A stretch of DNA of 64,000 nucleotides from Agromyces aurantiacus. Its GTDB lineage: Bacteria; Actinomycetota; Actinomycetes; Actinomycetales; Microbacteriaceae. Where the stretch lies: assembly GCF_016907355.1 (NCBI RefSeq), contig NZ_JAFBBW010000001.1:1116001-1180000 (forward strand), written 5' to 3'. A program made the translations under genes and the position numbers. Below the pieces are notes generated by a model. The model searched no databases and was not told the origin of the DNA. It worked only from the letters and a program-made list of their open reading frames with translations. Below are positions 8,391 to 16,108 of this stretch, piece by piece; the stretch's first letter is position 1; every line of letters begins with the position of its first letter.

Positions 8391-8972
8391 ATGAACGAGG
8401 TCGTGATGCACAACGTGGTCTCGGTCGACGGGTTCATCGCCGACGAGGCGGATGGCATCGGTCACCTGTTCGACTGGTACTTCGCCGGTGACGTCCCGGC
8501 GGGCGAGACGGGGTTCACCGTGTCACCCCAGTCGGCGGCGTACCTCGAGTCGGTCTGGGCCGAGACCGGATGCCTCATCATCGGCCGGCACCTCTTCGAC
8601 CTGATGAACGGCTGGGACGGCATCCCGCCCGCGGGGATCCCGCACGTCGTGGTCGTCTCGCACCGGCCCAAGCCCGATGGCTGGCATCCCGAGGCGTCCT
8701 ACTTCTTCGTCGACGACCCGGCAGGGGCCGTGCAGCGGGCGAGGGAACTCGCCGGTGGCCGGAACGTCGGCGTCGCGGCCGGAGACGTGGGCGCCCAGAT
8801 GCTGGCGGCCGGGCTCGTCGACCGGGTCGCGATGGATGTCGCGCCGGTGCTGTTCGGGTCGGGCAAGCGCTTCTTCGGCGCGCTCGACGAGCCGCTCCAG
8901 CTCGAGGACCCGGACGTGGTGATCCGAGGCGAGGGCGTGCTCCATCTTGCGTACCGGGTGCAGCGTGGATGA
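8391..8972 (+). CDS. RibD C-terminal/dihydrofolate reductase-fold protein
   Basis: The 193-residue protein has the DHFR-like fold of the RibD C-terminal domain: MNEVVMHNVVSVDGFIADEADGIGHLFDWY, GCLIIGRHLFDLMNGW, GIPHVVVVSHRPKPDGW, and the NADPH-binding NVGVAAGDVGAQMLAAGLVDRVAMDVAPVLFGSGKRFF. Family members reduce pterin- or flavin-precursor-like substrates with NADPH; many stand-alone actinobacterial copies have no proven substrate. AAGGGAG eight bases before ATG 8391 fixes the start. The next gene overlaps by 8 bp. The divergent ArsR-like regulator may control both. Confidence 0.88.
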   Translation: MNEVVMHNVVSVDGFIADEADGIGHLFDWYFAGDVPAGETGFTVSPQSAAYLESVWAETGCLIIGRHLFDLMNGWDGIPPAGIPHVVVVSHRPKPDGWHPEASYFFVDDPAGAVQRARELAGGRNVGVAAGDVGAQMLAAGLVDRVAMDVAPVLFGSGKRFFGALDEPLQLEDPDVVIRGEGVLHLAYRVQRG

Positions 8973-9453
8973 GGAACTCGTGCTCCATGCCCGACAGCTC
9001 GTGGCCTCGAACCGCTACCTGGCGCTCGCGACCGTCGATGCGGAGGGGCGCCCGTGGTGCAGCCCGGTGTACTTCGCGGCCGACGACGAGCTGGAGTGCT
9101 TCTACTGGATGTCCGCGACGACGTCGCGGCACTCCCGCAACATCGTCGCGAATCCCGAGGTGAGTCTCGCGGTCTTCGATTCGACGGTGGAGCCGTATCA
9201 CGGGCGCGGCGTGTACTCGACGGGCCTCGCGGAGGTGGTCGCCGGCGACGAGCTGCAGGGCGCGCTCACCGTCTATCCCGGCGACCCGTCGCGCGGCGGG
9301 TCGCCGATCACGGCCGAGGAGGTCAGCGACCCGTCGCCGTGGCGGCTCTACCGCGCCCGCGCCGCCGCGATCTGGGTCCTCTGCCCTCGGCCGCCGCGGC
9401 AGCCCTGCCCACGCCACGGGCGTGACGACGATCACCGGGCCCGGGTCCGCTGA
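8965..9453 (+). CDS. Pyridoxamine 5'-phosphate oxidase family FMN-binding protein
   Basis: The split beta-barrel flavin-binding fold is clear: YLALATVDAEGRPWCSPVYFAADDELECFYWMSATTSRHSRNIVANPEVSLAVFD, then VYSTGLAEVVAGDEL. About 162 residues from GTG 8965, which lies inside the end of the previous gene (8-bp overlap). Such proteins use FMN or F420 to reduce small molecules or bind haem. The last 25 residues (after AAIWVLCP) are Arg/Pro-rich and do not resemble the family, so a late frameshift is possible, but the conserved core is complete. Confidence 0.82.
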   Translation: MDEELVLHARQLVASNRYLALATVDAEGRPWCSPVYFAADDELECFYWMSATTSRHSRNIVANPEVSLAVFDSTVEPYHGRGVYSTGLAEVVAGDELQGALTVYPGDPSRGGSPITAEEVSDPSPWRLYRARAAAIWVLCPRPPRQPCPRHGRDDDHRARVR

Positions 9454-9476
9454 TCGGGACCTCGGGCGATGCGCTC

Positions 9477-10238
9477 TCAGCGGTCGAGCTGCATCCGCGC
9501 CCACGTGACGGCGATCGCCCCGCCGAAGGCGGCGGGAACGACGAGCACGCCGAGCAGCGCCGGCCACGGCACGCTCGCCGGGTCGATCGCCCACAGCGCG
9601 GGCGCGACGAGCGGGAACCACGTGCCGACCCCCAGCACCGCGCACACCTGCGCGGCGATGAGGAGCACGATCGCGGTCGCGATCCCGGCGAGGACGCTGC
9701 GGGCGAGGCTGGCGACCCATCCCGCGGGAACCGCGAGGAAGGCGGTGAGCAGGGTCAGCACGGGGATCCGCAGGAGTTCCGCCGCGCCATCCGGGTCGCT
9801 GCGGTCGAGCCCGGATGCGATGCCGACGACCGCGAGCAGGAGCGTGATGGCCGCCGCGAGGAGGGCGGCCCAGGCGAGGTAGACGGCGAGCTTGCCGAGC
9901 GCGAGGGTCGACCTGCGCACGGGCAGCGCGAAGAGCGCGGCGACCGTGCCGTCCGCGAACTCGCGACCATAGAGCCAGGCGATGAGGATGCCGCAGGCTC
10001 CGAAGCCGCCCGCCGCGAGGATCTGCGCCGCCGTGCCGACGAGCAGGGCCCAGCCGTCGGCGTCGGCGAGCGGTCCGAGGCGTGCGAGCACGCGCTCGTC
10101 GCCGGCAGCCGCCGCGGCGAGCAGTCCCGTCGTGAGCGCGGCGAGGGCGACCACCACGATGCCCGTGGTCCAGGGCAGCACCCGCGAGGCGACGGCTTTG
10201 CGCGTCTCGACGGCGACCGCCGTCCCGAAGCCGGTCAT
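9477..10238 (-). CDS. ABC-2 type transporter permease
   Basis: The 253-residue protein has six hydrophobic segments (for example TGIVVVALAALTTGLLAAAAAG, AQILAAGGFGACGILIAWLYG, AVYLAWAALLAAAITLLLAVVGI). The sequence GREFADGTVAALFALPVRRSTLALGKLAVYLAW is the typical ABC-2 export permease motif after the second helix. It overlaps the ATPase gene by 4 bp, so together they form a two-component exporter regulated by the adjacent TetR protein. Drug, peptide or lipid export are all possible. Confidence 0.9.
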   Translation of the reverse strand: MTGFGTAVAVETRKAVASRVLPWTTGIVVVALAALTTGLLAAAAAGDERVLARLGPLADADGWALLVGTAAQILAAGGFGACGILIAWLYGREFADGTVAALFALPVRRSTLALGKLAVYLAWAALLAAAITLLLAVVGIASGLDRSDPDGAAELLRIPVLTLLTAFLAVPAGWVASLARSVLAGIATAIVLLIAAQVCAVLGVGTWFPLVAPALWAIDPASVPWPALLGVLVVPAAFGGAIAVTWARMQLDR

Positions 10239-10966
10239 GCCGCCCTCCGCTCGAGGTCGTCGGCGTGCACGAGCGCGAAGAACGCCCGCTCGAGGTCGGT
10301 CGCGCCGGGATCGAGGCTGCCGATCAGACGGCCGTCGTTCATGACGCTGATCCGGTCGGCGATGCGGGCGACCTCGTCGAGGTGGTGGCTCGAGACGAGG
10401 ATGCCGGCGCCCGCCGCGGCGCGCCGGACGATCGCCTCGCGGAGCAGGATGACACCGGCGGGGTCGAGCGCGTTGGTGGGCTCGTCGAGCACGATGAGGT
10501 CGGGGTGGTGCTGGAGCGCGGCCGCGAGCCCGATCCGCTGTCGATTGCCGAGCGAGAGCCGGCGCGCGCGCACTCGCGCGTAGCGTGCGAGGCCGAGTTC
10601 CTCGATGGCCGCGTCCGCGAGGCCGCCGGCCTCGTTTCGCGTGGCACCGTGCAGCCGGGCGGCGAGGCGCAGGTTCGTGCGGAGGTCGAGCTCGCCGTAG
10701 GCGAGGGCCTGCTCGACGAGGTGGCCCACGCGCGCCCAGGCGCCGGACGGCAGGTCGGGCAGCGCGACCCCGTCGATGCGCACCACGCCGGAGTCCGGCC
10801 GGAGCATTCCCAGCATGAGCCGCATGAGCGTCGTCTTCCCCGCGCCGTTCAGGCCGACGAGCGCGTGGATCTCGCCCGGCGCGATCGCGAGGTCGACCCC
10901 GTGCACGCCGGCACCGCCGGCGAATTCCCGCCGGACGGCGACCAGTTCGATCCGCGGTTCACTCAT
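10235..10966 (-). CDS. ABC transporter ATP-binding protein
   Basis: A 243-residue ATPase with Walker A GLNGAGKTT, Q-loop region GHLVEQALAYGELDLRTNLRLAAR, a slightly unusual signature LSLGNRQR, Walker B LIVLDEPTNALDP and the H-loop SSHHLDEVARIAD. It energises the ABC-2 permease encoded immediately downstream. The start overlaps the TetR stop by 8 bp. The fusion of regulator, ATPase and permease into one overlapping unit suggests substrate-induced export. Confidence 0.93.
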   Translation of the reverse strand: MSEPRIELVAVRREFAGGAGVHGVDLAIAPGEIHALVGLNGAGKTTLMRLMLGMLRPDSGVVRIDGVALPDLPSGAWARVGHLVEQALAYGELDLRTNLRLAARLHGATRNEAGGLADAAIEELGLARYARVRARRLSLGNRQRIGLAAALQHHPDLIVLDEPTNALDPAGVILLREAIVRRAAAGAGILVSSHHLDEVARIADRISVMNDGRLIGSLDPGATDLERAFFALVHADDLERRAA

Positions 10967-11558
10967 CGGAGCCTCCCGCTCGGCTCGGCGCCGCCGCGGT
11001 CGGCACGTCGAGCACGTCGAGCGCGCGTTCGATCGAGGCGCCGAGGCCGGTCGACTCGTCGTCGGCCCAGGCGAAGAGCCCCGCGACGAGCGCGGCCAGC
11101 ACGGCGGCGGCGGCGATCCGCGCGTCGTGCTCGGTGGCGCCGTCCTCGACCAGCTGGGCGATGAGGGCACGCTCGGTGTTGCCCGTCGAACGCCAGGTCG
11201 CCGCGCGCAGCGAGGGGGTCTGCGCGGCGATCCGCACGCGCCGGCGAATGGCCGGATGCTCGGGCTCGGGCACAGCCCGCCATGCCTCGCGGATACCGCG
11301 GACCGCTCGCGTGAACGTCGGGAGCTTCCTCGGCTGGCGGGCGACGCCCTCGACCAGCATCGGGTCGTACGGGTCGTCGAGGAGGAGCGACTCCTTCGTC
11401 GGGAAGTACCGGAAGAAGGTCATCTCGGTCACGCCCGCTGCGGCGGCGATCTGGGCGACCGTGGTCTGGTCGTACCCCTGGCGCTCGATCAGGTCGAGTC
11501 CGGTGTCGAGCAGTCGGGCGAGGGTGCGCTCGCGTTTGGTGGTGCCGGTGGTGGTCAC
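10959..11558 (-). CDS. TetR/AcrR family regulator of the ABC-2 exporter
   Basis: The DNA-binding domain reads KRERTLARLLDTGLDLIERQGYDQTTVAQIAAAAGVTEMTFFRYFPTKESLL, followed by a TetR C-terminal domain with WRSTGNTERALIAQLVEDGATEHDARIAAAAVLAALVAGLFAW. About 199 residues from GTG 11558. That start is chosen because TAACAT (complement of 11566-11571) lies seven bases upstream, fitting leaderless translation; ATG 11576 would lie upstream of this -10. An imperfect dyad around the -10, with TGACTAACA and TGGTTGTGA half-sites (complement of 11557-11577), may be its own operator. Confidence 0.88.
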   Translation of the reverse strand: MTTTGTTKRERTLARLLDTGLDLIERQGYDQTTVAQIAAAAGVTEMTFFRYFPTKESLLLDDPYDPMLVEGVARQPRKLPTFTRAVRGIREAWRAVPEPEHPAIRRRVRIAAQTPSLRAATWRSTGNTERALIAQLVEDGATEHDARIAAAAVLAALVAGLFAWADDESTGLGASIERALDVLDVPTAAAPSRAGGSDE

Positions 11559-11606
11559 AACCAGAATGTTAGTCACTCACATTCGAGGCGGCAAGAGCCG
11601 GCCCCC

Positions 11607-12239
11607 TCACCCCAGCTTGCGGATGACCCGTTCGAGCCGCGCGGCGAGCTGCGCGTCGTCGGGAGGCGCCGCGCCCTCCTCGGCACCGCGAGCCCATGCC
11701 AGGCCGATGTAGCGCATGAGGCCCGCCAGCAGGTGCGTCGTGATCTCGGCCTGTTCCGGGATCTCCGCGAGCTCCTCGTGGCCGGCGCCCTCGCGCAGCG
11801 CATCCTGGCGCAACCGGAGCTCGATGATCTCCCGCAGTTCGCCCTCGACGGCGGTGAGGCGCTCCATCTGCCGCGCGAGCAGCATCGGATTGCCCGAGAT
11901 CGCACGGATCCGGCGCATGATCAGCTGCGGATCGGTCGGGATGTGCTCGGGCTCGATCCGGACCAGCCGGACCGCGCCGGCCAGGAGCGGGCCGTCCGAG
12001 ACGATGAACTCCCGTGCGGCCCGCTCGTCGATGGTCGGCACGTCGGGCCCGAGCAGCGCGGCATCCTTCGTCTTGAAGTGGTTGAAGAACGTGCGCTGGC
12101 TCACGCCCGCGCGGGCGCAGATCATGTCGACCGTCACGTCGTCGTAGCCGTGCTCGAGCACGAGCTCGACCGCGGCGCTCTCGATCGCGGCGGTGGTCGC
12201 GGCGACGCCGCGACGGCGGGGTGCGGCTGCGGTCGACAT
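11607..12239 (-). CDS. TetR/AcrR family regulator of the MacB-like exporter
   Basis: A 210-residue TetR protein with TTAAIESAAVELVLEHGYDDVTVDMICARAGVSQRTFFNHFKTKDAALLG as helix-turn-helix and an all-helical C-terminal half. It starts 15 bp after the end of the permease gene upstream, so it is the third gene of the ATPase-permease operon. The 15-bp palindrome in front of that operon is the obvious candidate for its binding site, giving autoregulated export. Confidence 0.9.
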   Translation of the reverse strand: MSTAAAPRRRGVAATTAAIESAAVELVLEHGYDDVTVDMICARAGVSQRTFFNHFKTKDAALLGPDVPTIDERAAREFIVSDGPLLAGAVRLVRIEPEHIPTDPQLIMRRIRAISGNPMLLARQMERLTAVEGELREIIELRLRQDALREGAGHEELAEIPEQAEITTHLLAGLMRYIGLAWARGAEEGAAPPDDAQLAARLERVIRKLG

Positions 12240-12254
12240 GATCTGCTCCTCGGT

Positions 12255-13553
12255 CTACTCGTACCGTAGCGACTCGATCGGATCCTGTCGGGCCGCTCGC
12301 CGGGCCGGGAGCACACCCGACAGGAACGCGATCAGCATGATGACGAGGATGACGACCACGACCGTGCTCGGCTCGAACAGCAGCAGCGTCAAGCCGGGCA
12401 GGTCGGCCAGCACGGTGCCCGCCGCCACCGACGAGATCGCCGATCCGACGCCGATCGCGGCGAGAGCTCCCAGCGCGGCCCCGAGGAACCCGATGACCAC
12501 GGCCTCGAAGCTGAACAGCCCGAACACGCGCCCGTTCGACATGCCCATCGCCTTCATCAGGCCGATCTCGCGGGTGCGTTCCTGCACGCTCATCAGCAGC
12601 GTGTTCACGATCCCGAAGGATGCCGCGATGAGGGCCACGATCGCGAACGCGCTGAGCACGCCGATGATGCCCGTGATGACGGTCTGGATCACCCCGAGCT
12701 GGTCCTCGACGGTCTGCCCGGCGAGATCGGCGTCCGAGAGGTCCGCCTTCACCGAGGTCACGTCGGAGGAGGTCACCTGGCCGCCGTCGCCGGAGCCGGC
12801 GAGGTAGGCCACGGCGACCGCGTACGCGTCCGGCTGGCCGGGGGCGGCCTGGGCGTCGGCGATCAGGTCGGTCACGGCCTGGTTCACTCCGGCGCCGGAC
12901 GCGAGCAGGCTCGTGCGGGCGATGCCGACGATCTCGACGTCCGTGGTCTCGGCGGCGTTCGCGGCATCCGTGTAGCCCAGGGTCACGGTCTGGCCGACCG
13001 CCGATTCGGCGTCGTCGAAGCCGAGCGCGTCGACGTAGTCCTCGGGGAGCAGGATCTGCGGCTCGTCGGCCTCCTGGTCGAGCTGCGTGCCGGCGACGAG
13101 GTCGCTTCGGGCGATCGAGGACGTGGGGTTCACGTCGAGCTCGAACTTCCCGTCGGCGTCGCCGGCTGCCGCGATCCAGTCGACCGTGATCGGGCGCACC
13201 GGCTCGACACGGTCGACGCCGTCGATCGCCCGCGTGGCGTCGAGGTCGTCGTCGTTGAGGAGCGTGCCCGAGCCGAGCGGGTTCGCCTGGCTCGACTGCT
13301 GCCGCCCCTCGGGGTCGTACTCGTTCGGACCCTCCGAGGTGTCGGTGGACGCCGCCGGCGTGACGAGCAGCACGTCGCCGGTGCTGAGCGAGGCGACCTG
13401 CGTGGTGACGTAGTCGTTCACCCCGGCGCCGAGCGCCGTGGTCAGCGTGAGCGTGAAGGCGCCCACGAACAGGCTCAAGACGGTGAGGGTCGTGCGCAGC
13501 TTGCTGCGGAAGGCGTTGCGGGTGGCGGTCGCCACGACGTCGGCGGTCCTCAT
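12255..13553 (-). CDS. ABC transporter permease, FtsX/MacB type
   Basis: The 432-residue protein has the MacB topology: first helix at about 18-42 (KLRTTLTVLSLFVGAFTLTLTTALG), a large extracytoplasmic domain (about 45-285), and three C-terminal helices with the FtsX motif FGIVNTLLMSVQERTREIGLMKAMGMSNGRVFGLFSFEAVVIGFLGAALG. The end GVLPARRAARQDPIESLRYE is the standard MacB/LolCE tail. It overlaps its ATPase gene by 4 bp. MacB-type pumps act by mechanotransmission on extracytoplasmic peptides or lipids rather than by classical transport. Confidence 0.93.
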   Translation of the reverse strand: MRTADVVATATRNAFRSKLRTTLTVLSLFVGAFTLTLTTALGAGVNDYVTTQVASLSTGDVLLVTPAASTDTSEGPNEYDPEGRQQSSQANPLGSGTLLNDDDLDATRAIDGVDRVEPVRPITVDWIAAAGDADGKFELDVNPTSSIARSDLVAGTQLDQEADEPQILLPEDYVDALGFDDAESAVGQTVTLGYTDAANAAETTDVEIVGIARTSLLASGAGVNQAVTDLIADAQAAPGQPDAYAVAVAYLAGSGDGGQVTSSDVTSVKADLSDADLAGQTVEDQLGVIQTVITGIIGVLSAFAIVALIAASFGIVNTLLMSVQERTREIGLMKAMGMSNGRVFGLFSFEAVVIGFLGAALGALAAIGVGSAISSVAAGTVLADLPGLTLLLFEPSTVVVVILVIMLIAFLSGVLPARRAARQDPIESLRYE

Positions 13554-14293
13554 CGGGCGCCTCCGATCGCCATGGCCGGTTCCGCGGCATCCGCGCGATC
13601 GACGATGAGACCGTCGGCGATCGTGATGCGCCGGTCGCAGCGGGCGGCGAGGTCGTCGTCGTGGGTGACGACGACCAGCGTGATCCCGCGGTCGCGGTGC
13701 AGGCCGAAGAGGAGGTCCTCCACCCGGCGGCCCGTCGCGGAGTCGAGGTTGCCGGTGGGCTCGTCGGCGAAGATGACGTCGGGCTCGTTGATGAGGGCGC
13801 GGGCGATGACGACGCGCTGCTTCTGCCCGCCCGACAGGTCGGTGGCGCGGTTCCTCGCCTTGTCGGCGAGGTCGAGTGCCTCGAGCACGGCCATGCCGCG
13901 GCGGGTGCGTTCGCGCTTCGGCACTCCGGCGACGAGCAACGGCAGGGTGACGTTCTCGAGCACCGACTGCTGCGCCGTGAGGAAGAACTGCTGGAACACG
14001 AACCCGAAGCGCTCGTTGCGCAGCCGGTTGAGGGAACGCGGGGGCGCGCTCGCCATGTCGGCGCCGTCGACCTCGACGCGGCCGCCCGTCGGCCGGTCGA
14101 GCAGGGCGAGCACGTGCATGAGCGTGGACTTGCCCGAGCCCGACCGACCCACGATGGCGAGGGACTCGCCGCGCCGCACGTCGAGGCTCACGCCGCGCAG
14201 CGCCTCGAACCGGCTCTCCCCGGTTCCATAGCTCTTCGTGAGGTCGGCCGCGCGGAGGACCGGTGATTCGGGGGGCGGGGGTGCGAGTGACAT
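13550..14293 (-). CDS. ABC transporter ATP-binding protein, MacB/LolD type
   Basis: A 247-residue ATPase of the MacB/LolD group: LTKSYGTGESRFEALRGVSLDVRRGE, Walker A GRSGSGKST, LNRLRNERFGFVFQQFFL around the Q-loop, signature LSGGQKQR, Walker B VIFADEPTGNLDSATG and H-loop VVVTHDDDLA. ATG 14293 has AAAGGA six bases upstream and is preferred over the in-frame ATG 14320. It is first in an operon with the FtsX-type permease and a TetR regulator. Confidence 0.94.
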   Translation of the reverse strand: MSLAPPPPESPVLRAADLTKSYGTGESRFEALRGVSLDVRRGESLAIVGRSGSGKSTLMHVLALLDRPTGGRVEVDGADMASAPPRSLNRLRNERFGFVFQQFFLTAQQSVLENVTLPLLVAGVPKRERTRRGMAVLEALDLADKARNRATDLSGGQKQRVVIARALINEPDVIFADEPTGNLDSATGRRVEDLLFGLHRDRGITLVVVTHDDDLAARCDRRITIADGLIVDRADAAEPAMAIGGAR

Positions 14294-14324
14294 CGGCGTT
14301 CCTTTCAGTTCATGAAGCAAGGAA

Positions 14325-14339
14325 TTGCAGTGACTGCAA
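14325..14339. promoter_or_regulatory. Perfect 15-bp palindromic operator before the MacB-like operon
   Basis: TTGCAGTGACTGCAA is a perfect dyad (seven-base arms around a central G) located 32 bp before the ATPase start and 72 bp before the divergent sigma factor gene. Its size fits a TetR dimer. The TetR gene at 11607-12239 in the same operon is the likely partner. The site could influence both divergent genes. Confidence 0.7.
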
Positions 14340-14411
14340 CTAAAGCTTCACAAGCTGCAGAATGGCTGAGAACGTGACGAGAGACACGACAAGCGCGCAG
14401 CCGGTGTGAAG

Positions 14412-15341
14412 ATGGCAGCCGTGGATGCCCGATTCACCCGAGCCGTCGAACCGCATCGGCACGAGCTGCTCGTGCACGGCTACCGCATGCTGGGCTCGGT
14501 CCACGATGCGGAGGACGTCGTGCAGGAGACGATGCTGCGGGCGTGGCGCGCCTTCGACCGGTACGACCCCGCACGCGCATCGGTTCGCACCTGGCTGTAC
14601 CGAATCGCCACGAACGTGTGTCTCGATGCGCTCGAATCGAGGCGAGCGAGGCCGCTGCCCTCGAGCGCCGGCCCCCCGTTCGATGATCCCGATGCACCGT
14701 TCGAGCCCGCCGCGGAAGTGCCATGGCTCACGCCGTTCCCCACCGATCCCGACGCGCAGGCGATCGAGCGGAGCCGGCTTCGCATCGCGCTCGTCGCCGC
14801 CCTGCAGCTCCTGCCGGCCCGCCAGCGGGCCGCTCTCATCCTGTGCGAGGTCCTCGACGTGCCCGCCGCCGACGTGGCCGAATCGCTCGGGACGACCACG
14901 GCAGCGGTCAACAGCGCTCTCCAGCGCGCACGTTCGCGGCTCGCCCGGGCCGGCGTCGACCCCGAGGCCGCGGCCGAGCCGCCCGCCGAGCAGCGCGCGG
15001 TCGTCGACCGGTACGTCACCGCGTTCCAGCGAGCGGATGTCGCGGCGATCACCGCCCTGCTCGCCGCCGACGTCGTGCTCGAGATGCCGCCCATGCGGAA
15101 CTGGTACCGCGGGCGCGAGGACTATGCCGGGTTCATGCGCCGCGTGTATCGCGAGCGCGGCGCTCGCTGGCGAACCGAGCCGATCTGGGCGAACGGCGAG
15201 GCGGGCTTCGTGGCGTACCTCGACGGGATGATCCACACGGTGCAGGTCCTGACCGTCGAACGGGGCCTCGTGACGAGGACGACCGTCTTCGCCTCCGCGG
15301 AGGTGTTCGCGCTCTTCGGCGCCCCGGCTGAGCTGGGATGA
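14412..15341 (+). CDS. ECF RNA polymerase sigma factor with SnoaL-like C-terminal extension
   Basis: About 309 residues. Sigma region 2 lies at about 10-75 (FTRAVEPHRHELLVHGYRMLGSVHDAEDVVQETMLRAWRAFDRYDP) and region 4 at about 125-185 (LQLLPARQRAALILCEVLDVPAADVAESLGTTTAAVNSALQRARSRL). A NTF2/SnoaL-like domain follows at about 195-305 (VDRYVTAFQRADVAAITALLAADVVLEMPPMRNWYRG). ECF factors with this tail (SigJ/ECF41- and SigG-like groups) usually lack a separate anti-sigma factor and the tail modulates activity. GTG 14406 is an alternative start. The DHFR-like and drug-exporter genes downstream are candidate targets. Confidence 0.9.
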   Translation: MAAVDARFTRAVEPHRHELLVHGYRMLGSVHDAEDVVQETMLRAWRAFDRYDPARASVRTWLYRIATNVCLDALESRRARPLPSSAGPPFDDPDAPFEPAAEVPWLTPFPTDPDAQAIERSRLRIALVAALQLLPARQRAALILCEVLDVPAADVAESLGTTTAAVNSALQRARSRLARAGVDPEAAAEPPAEQRAVVDRYVTAFQRADVAAITALLAADVVLEMPPMRNWYRGREDYAGFMRRVYRERGARWRTEPIWANGEAGFVAYLDGMIHTVQVLTVERGLVTRTTVFASAEVFALFGAPAELG

Positions 15342-15435
15342 AACCTTGTCCGCGCTGCGATGAATCCGTGTCCGCCCGGCGGTACGTACGGGTGAGACCG
15401 GCAGGGTGTCGGTCCCTCGAGAACGGGAGCCCCGC

Positions 15436-16002
15436 ATGGCCAAGGTCATCGTCATCCAATTCATCACCCTCGACGGCGTGGTCGAGGATCCCGACGGCCG
15501 GGGTGGAACCGCCTTCGGCGGCTGGGCGTTCCGATTCGGACCCGAGGCGATCGCCGGCGACAAGTTCCGTCTCGGACCGACCCTCGACGACGGCGTACTG
15601 CTGTTCGGTCGCCGCACGTGGGAGCACTTCGCCCGCCTGTGGCCGTCGCGCACGGATCCCTTCGCCGCGGCGATGAACCGAGCCCGGAAGCAGGTCGTGT
15701 CGAGCAGTTCGCTCGACCTCGAGGCGTGGTCGAACTCGGGCCGGTTGGACGAACCGCTCCTCGACGGCGTGGCCGGGATGGCCGCCGATCGCGACGTGGT
15801 CGTGATCGGCAGCACGAGCGTGGTCCGGGAACTGCAGGCGGCCGGCGCCGTCGACGAGTACCGTCTGCTGACCTTCCCGATCGTGATCGCGCAACCGCGA
15901 GCCAGACGGCTCTTCGATGCACCCGAGCGACTGCAGCTGGTCTCGGTCGACATGGCGGGACCCGCGGTCCTGTCGGTGCTGGCGCGTGCGACCGGCACGT
16001 GA
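15436..16002 (+). CDS. Dihydrofolate reductase family (RibD C-terminal-like) protein
   Basis: A 188-residue protein: MAKVIVIQFITLDGVVEDPDG, GVLLFGRRTWEHFARLWP, MNRARKQVVSSSSLDLEAWSNSG and VVVIGSTSVVRELQAAGAVDEYRLLTFPIVI. These cover the DHFR-fold strand-helix elements and the NADPH site. It is a second, divergent member of the family encoded at 8391. GGGAG seven bases before ATG 15436 marks the start. Downstream of an ECF sigma factor gene such small reductases are often part of the sigma regulon; that is inference here. Confidence 0.87.
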   Translation: MAKVIVIQFITLDGVVEDPDGRGGTAFGGWAFRFGPEAIAGDKFRLGPTLDDGVLLFGRRTWEHFARLWPSRTDPFAAAMNRARKQVVSSSSLDLEAWSNSGRLDEPLLDGVAGMAADRDVVVIGSTSVVRELQAAGAVDEYRLLTFPIVIAQPRARRLFDAPERLQLVSVDMAGPAVLSVLARATGT

Positions 16003-16013
16003 TCGCACGGTCG

Positions 16014-16047
16014 ACCGCCACGATCCACCGCCACGATCCACCGCCAC
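16014..16047. repeat. 13-bp direct repeat, 2.6 copies
   Basis: ACCGCCACGATCC occurs at 16014-16026 and 16027-16039, followed by a partial copy ACCGCCAC at 16040-16047. The array lies in the gap between the DHFR-like gene and the exporter gene, 62 bp before the exporter start. It could be a regulator site array or a replication-slippage product. Confidence 0.8.
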
Positions 16048-16108
16048 AGGACCTTCGTCCTGCCAAGGACCCTGTCGCGGCGTCGGACCGGGTGCTAAGA
16101 ACGTGCCC

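Noticed and set aside
9360..9453. Frameshift in the FMN-binding protein
   Set aside because: The tail is odd but the conserved core is complete and no clear continuation in another frame was found.
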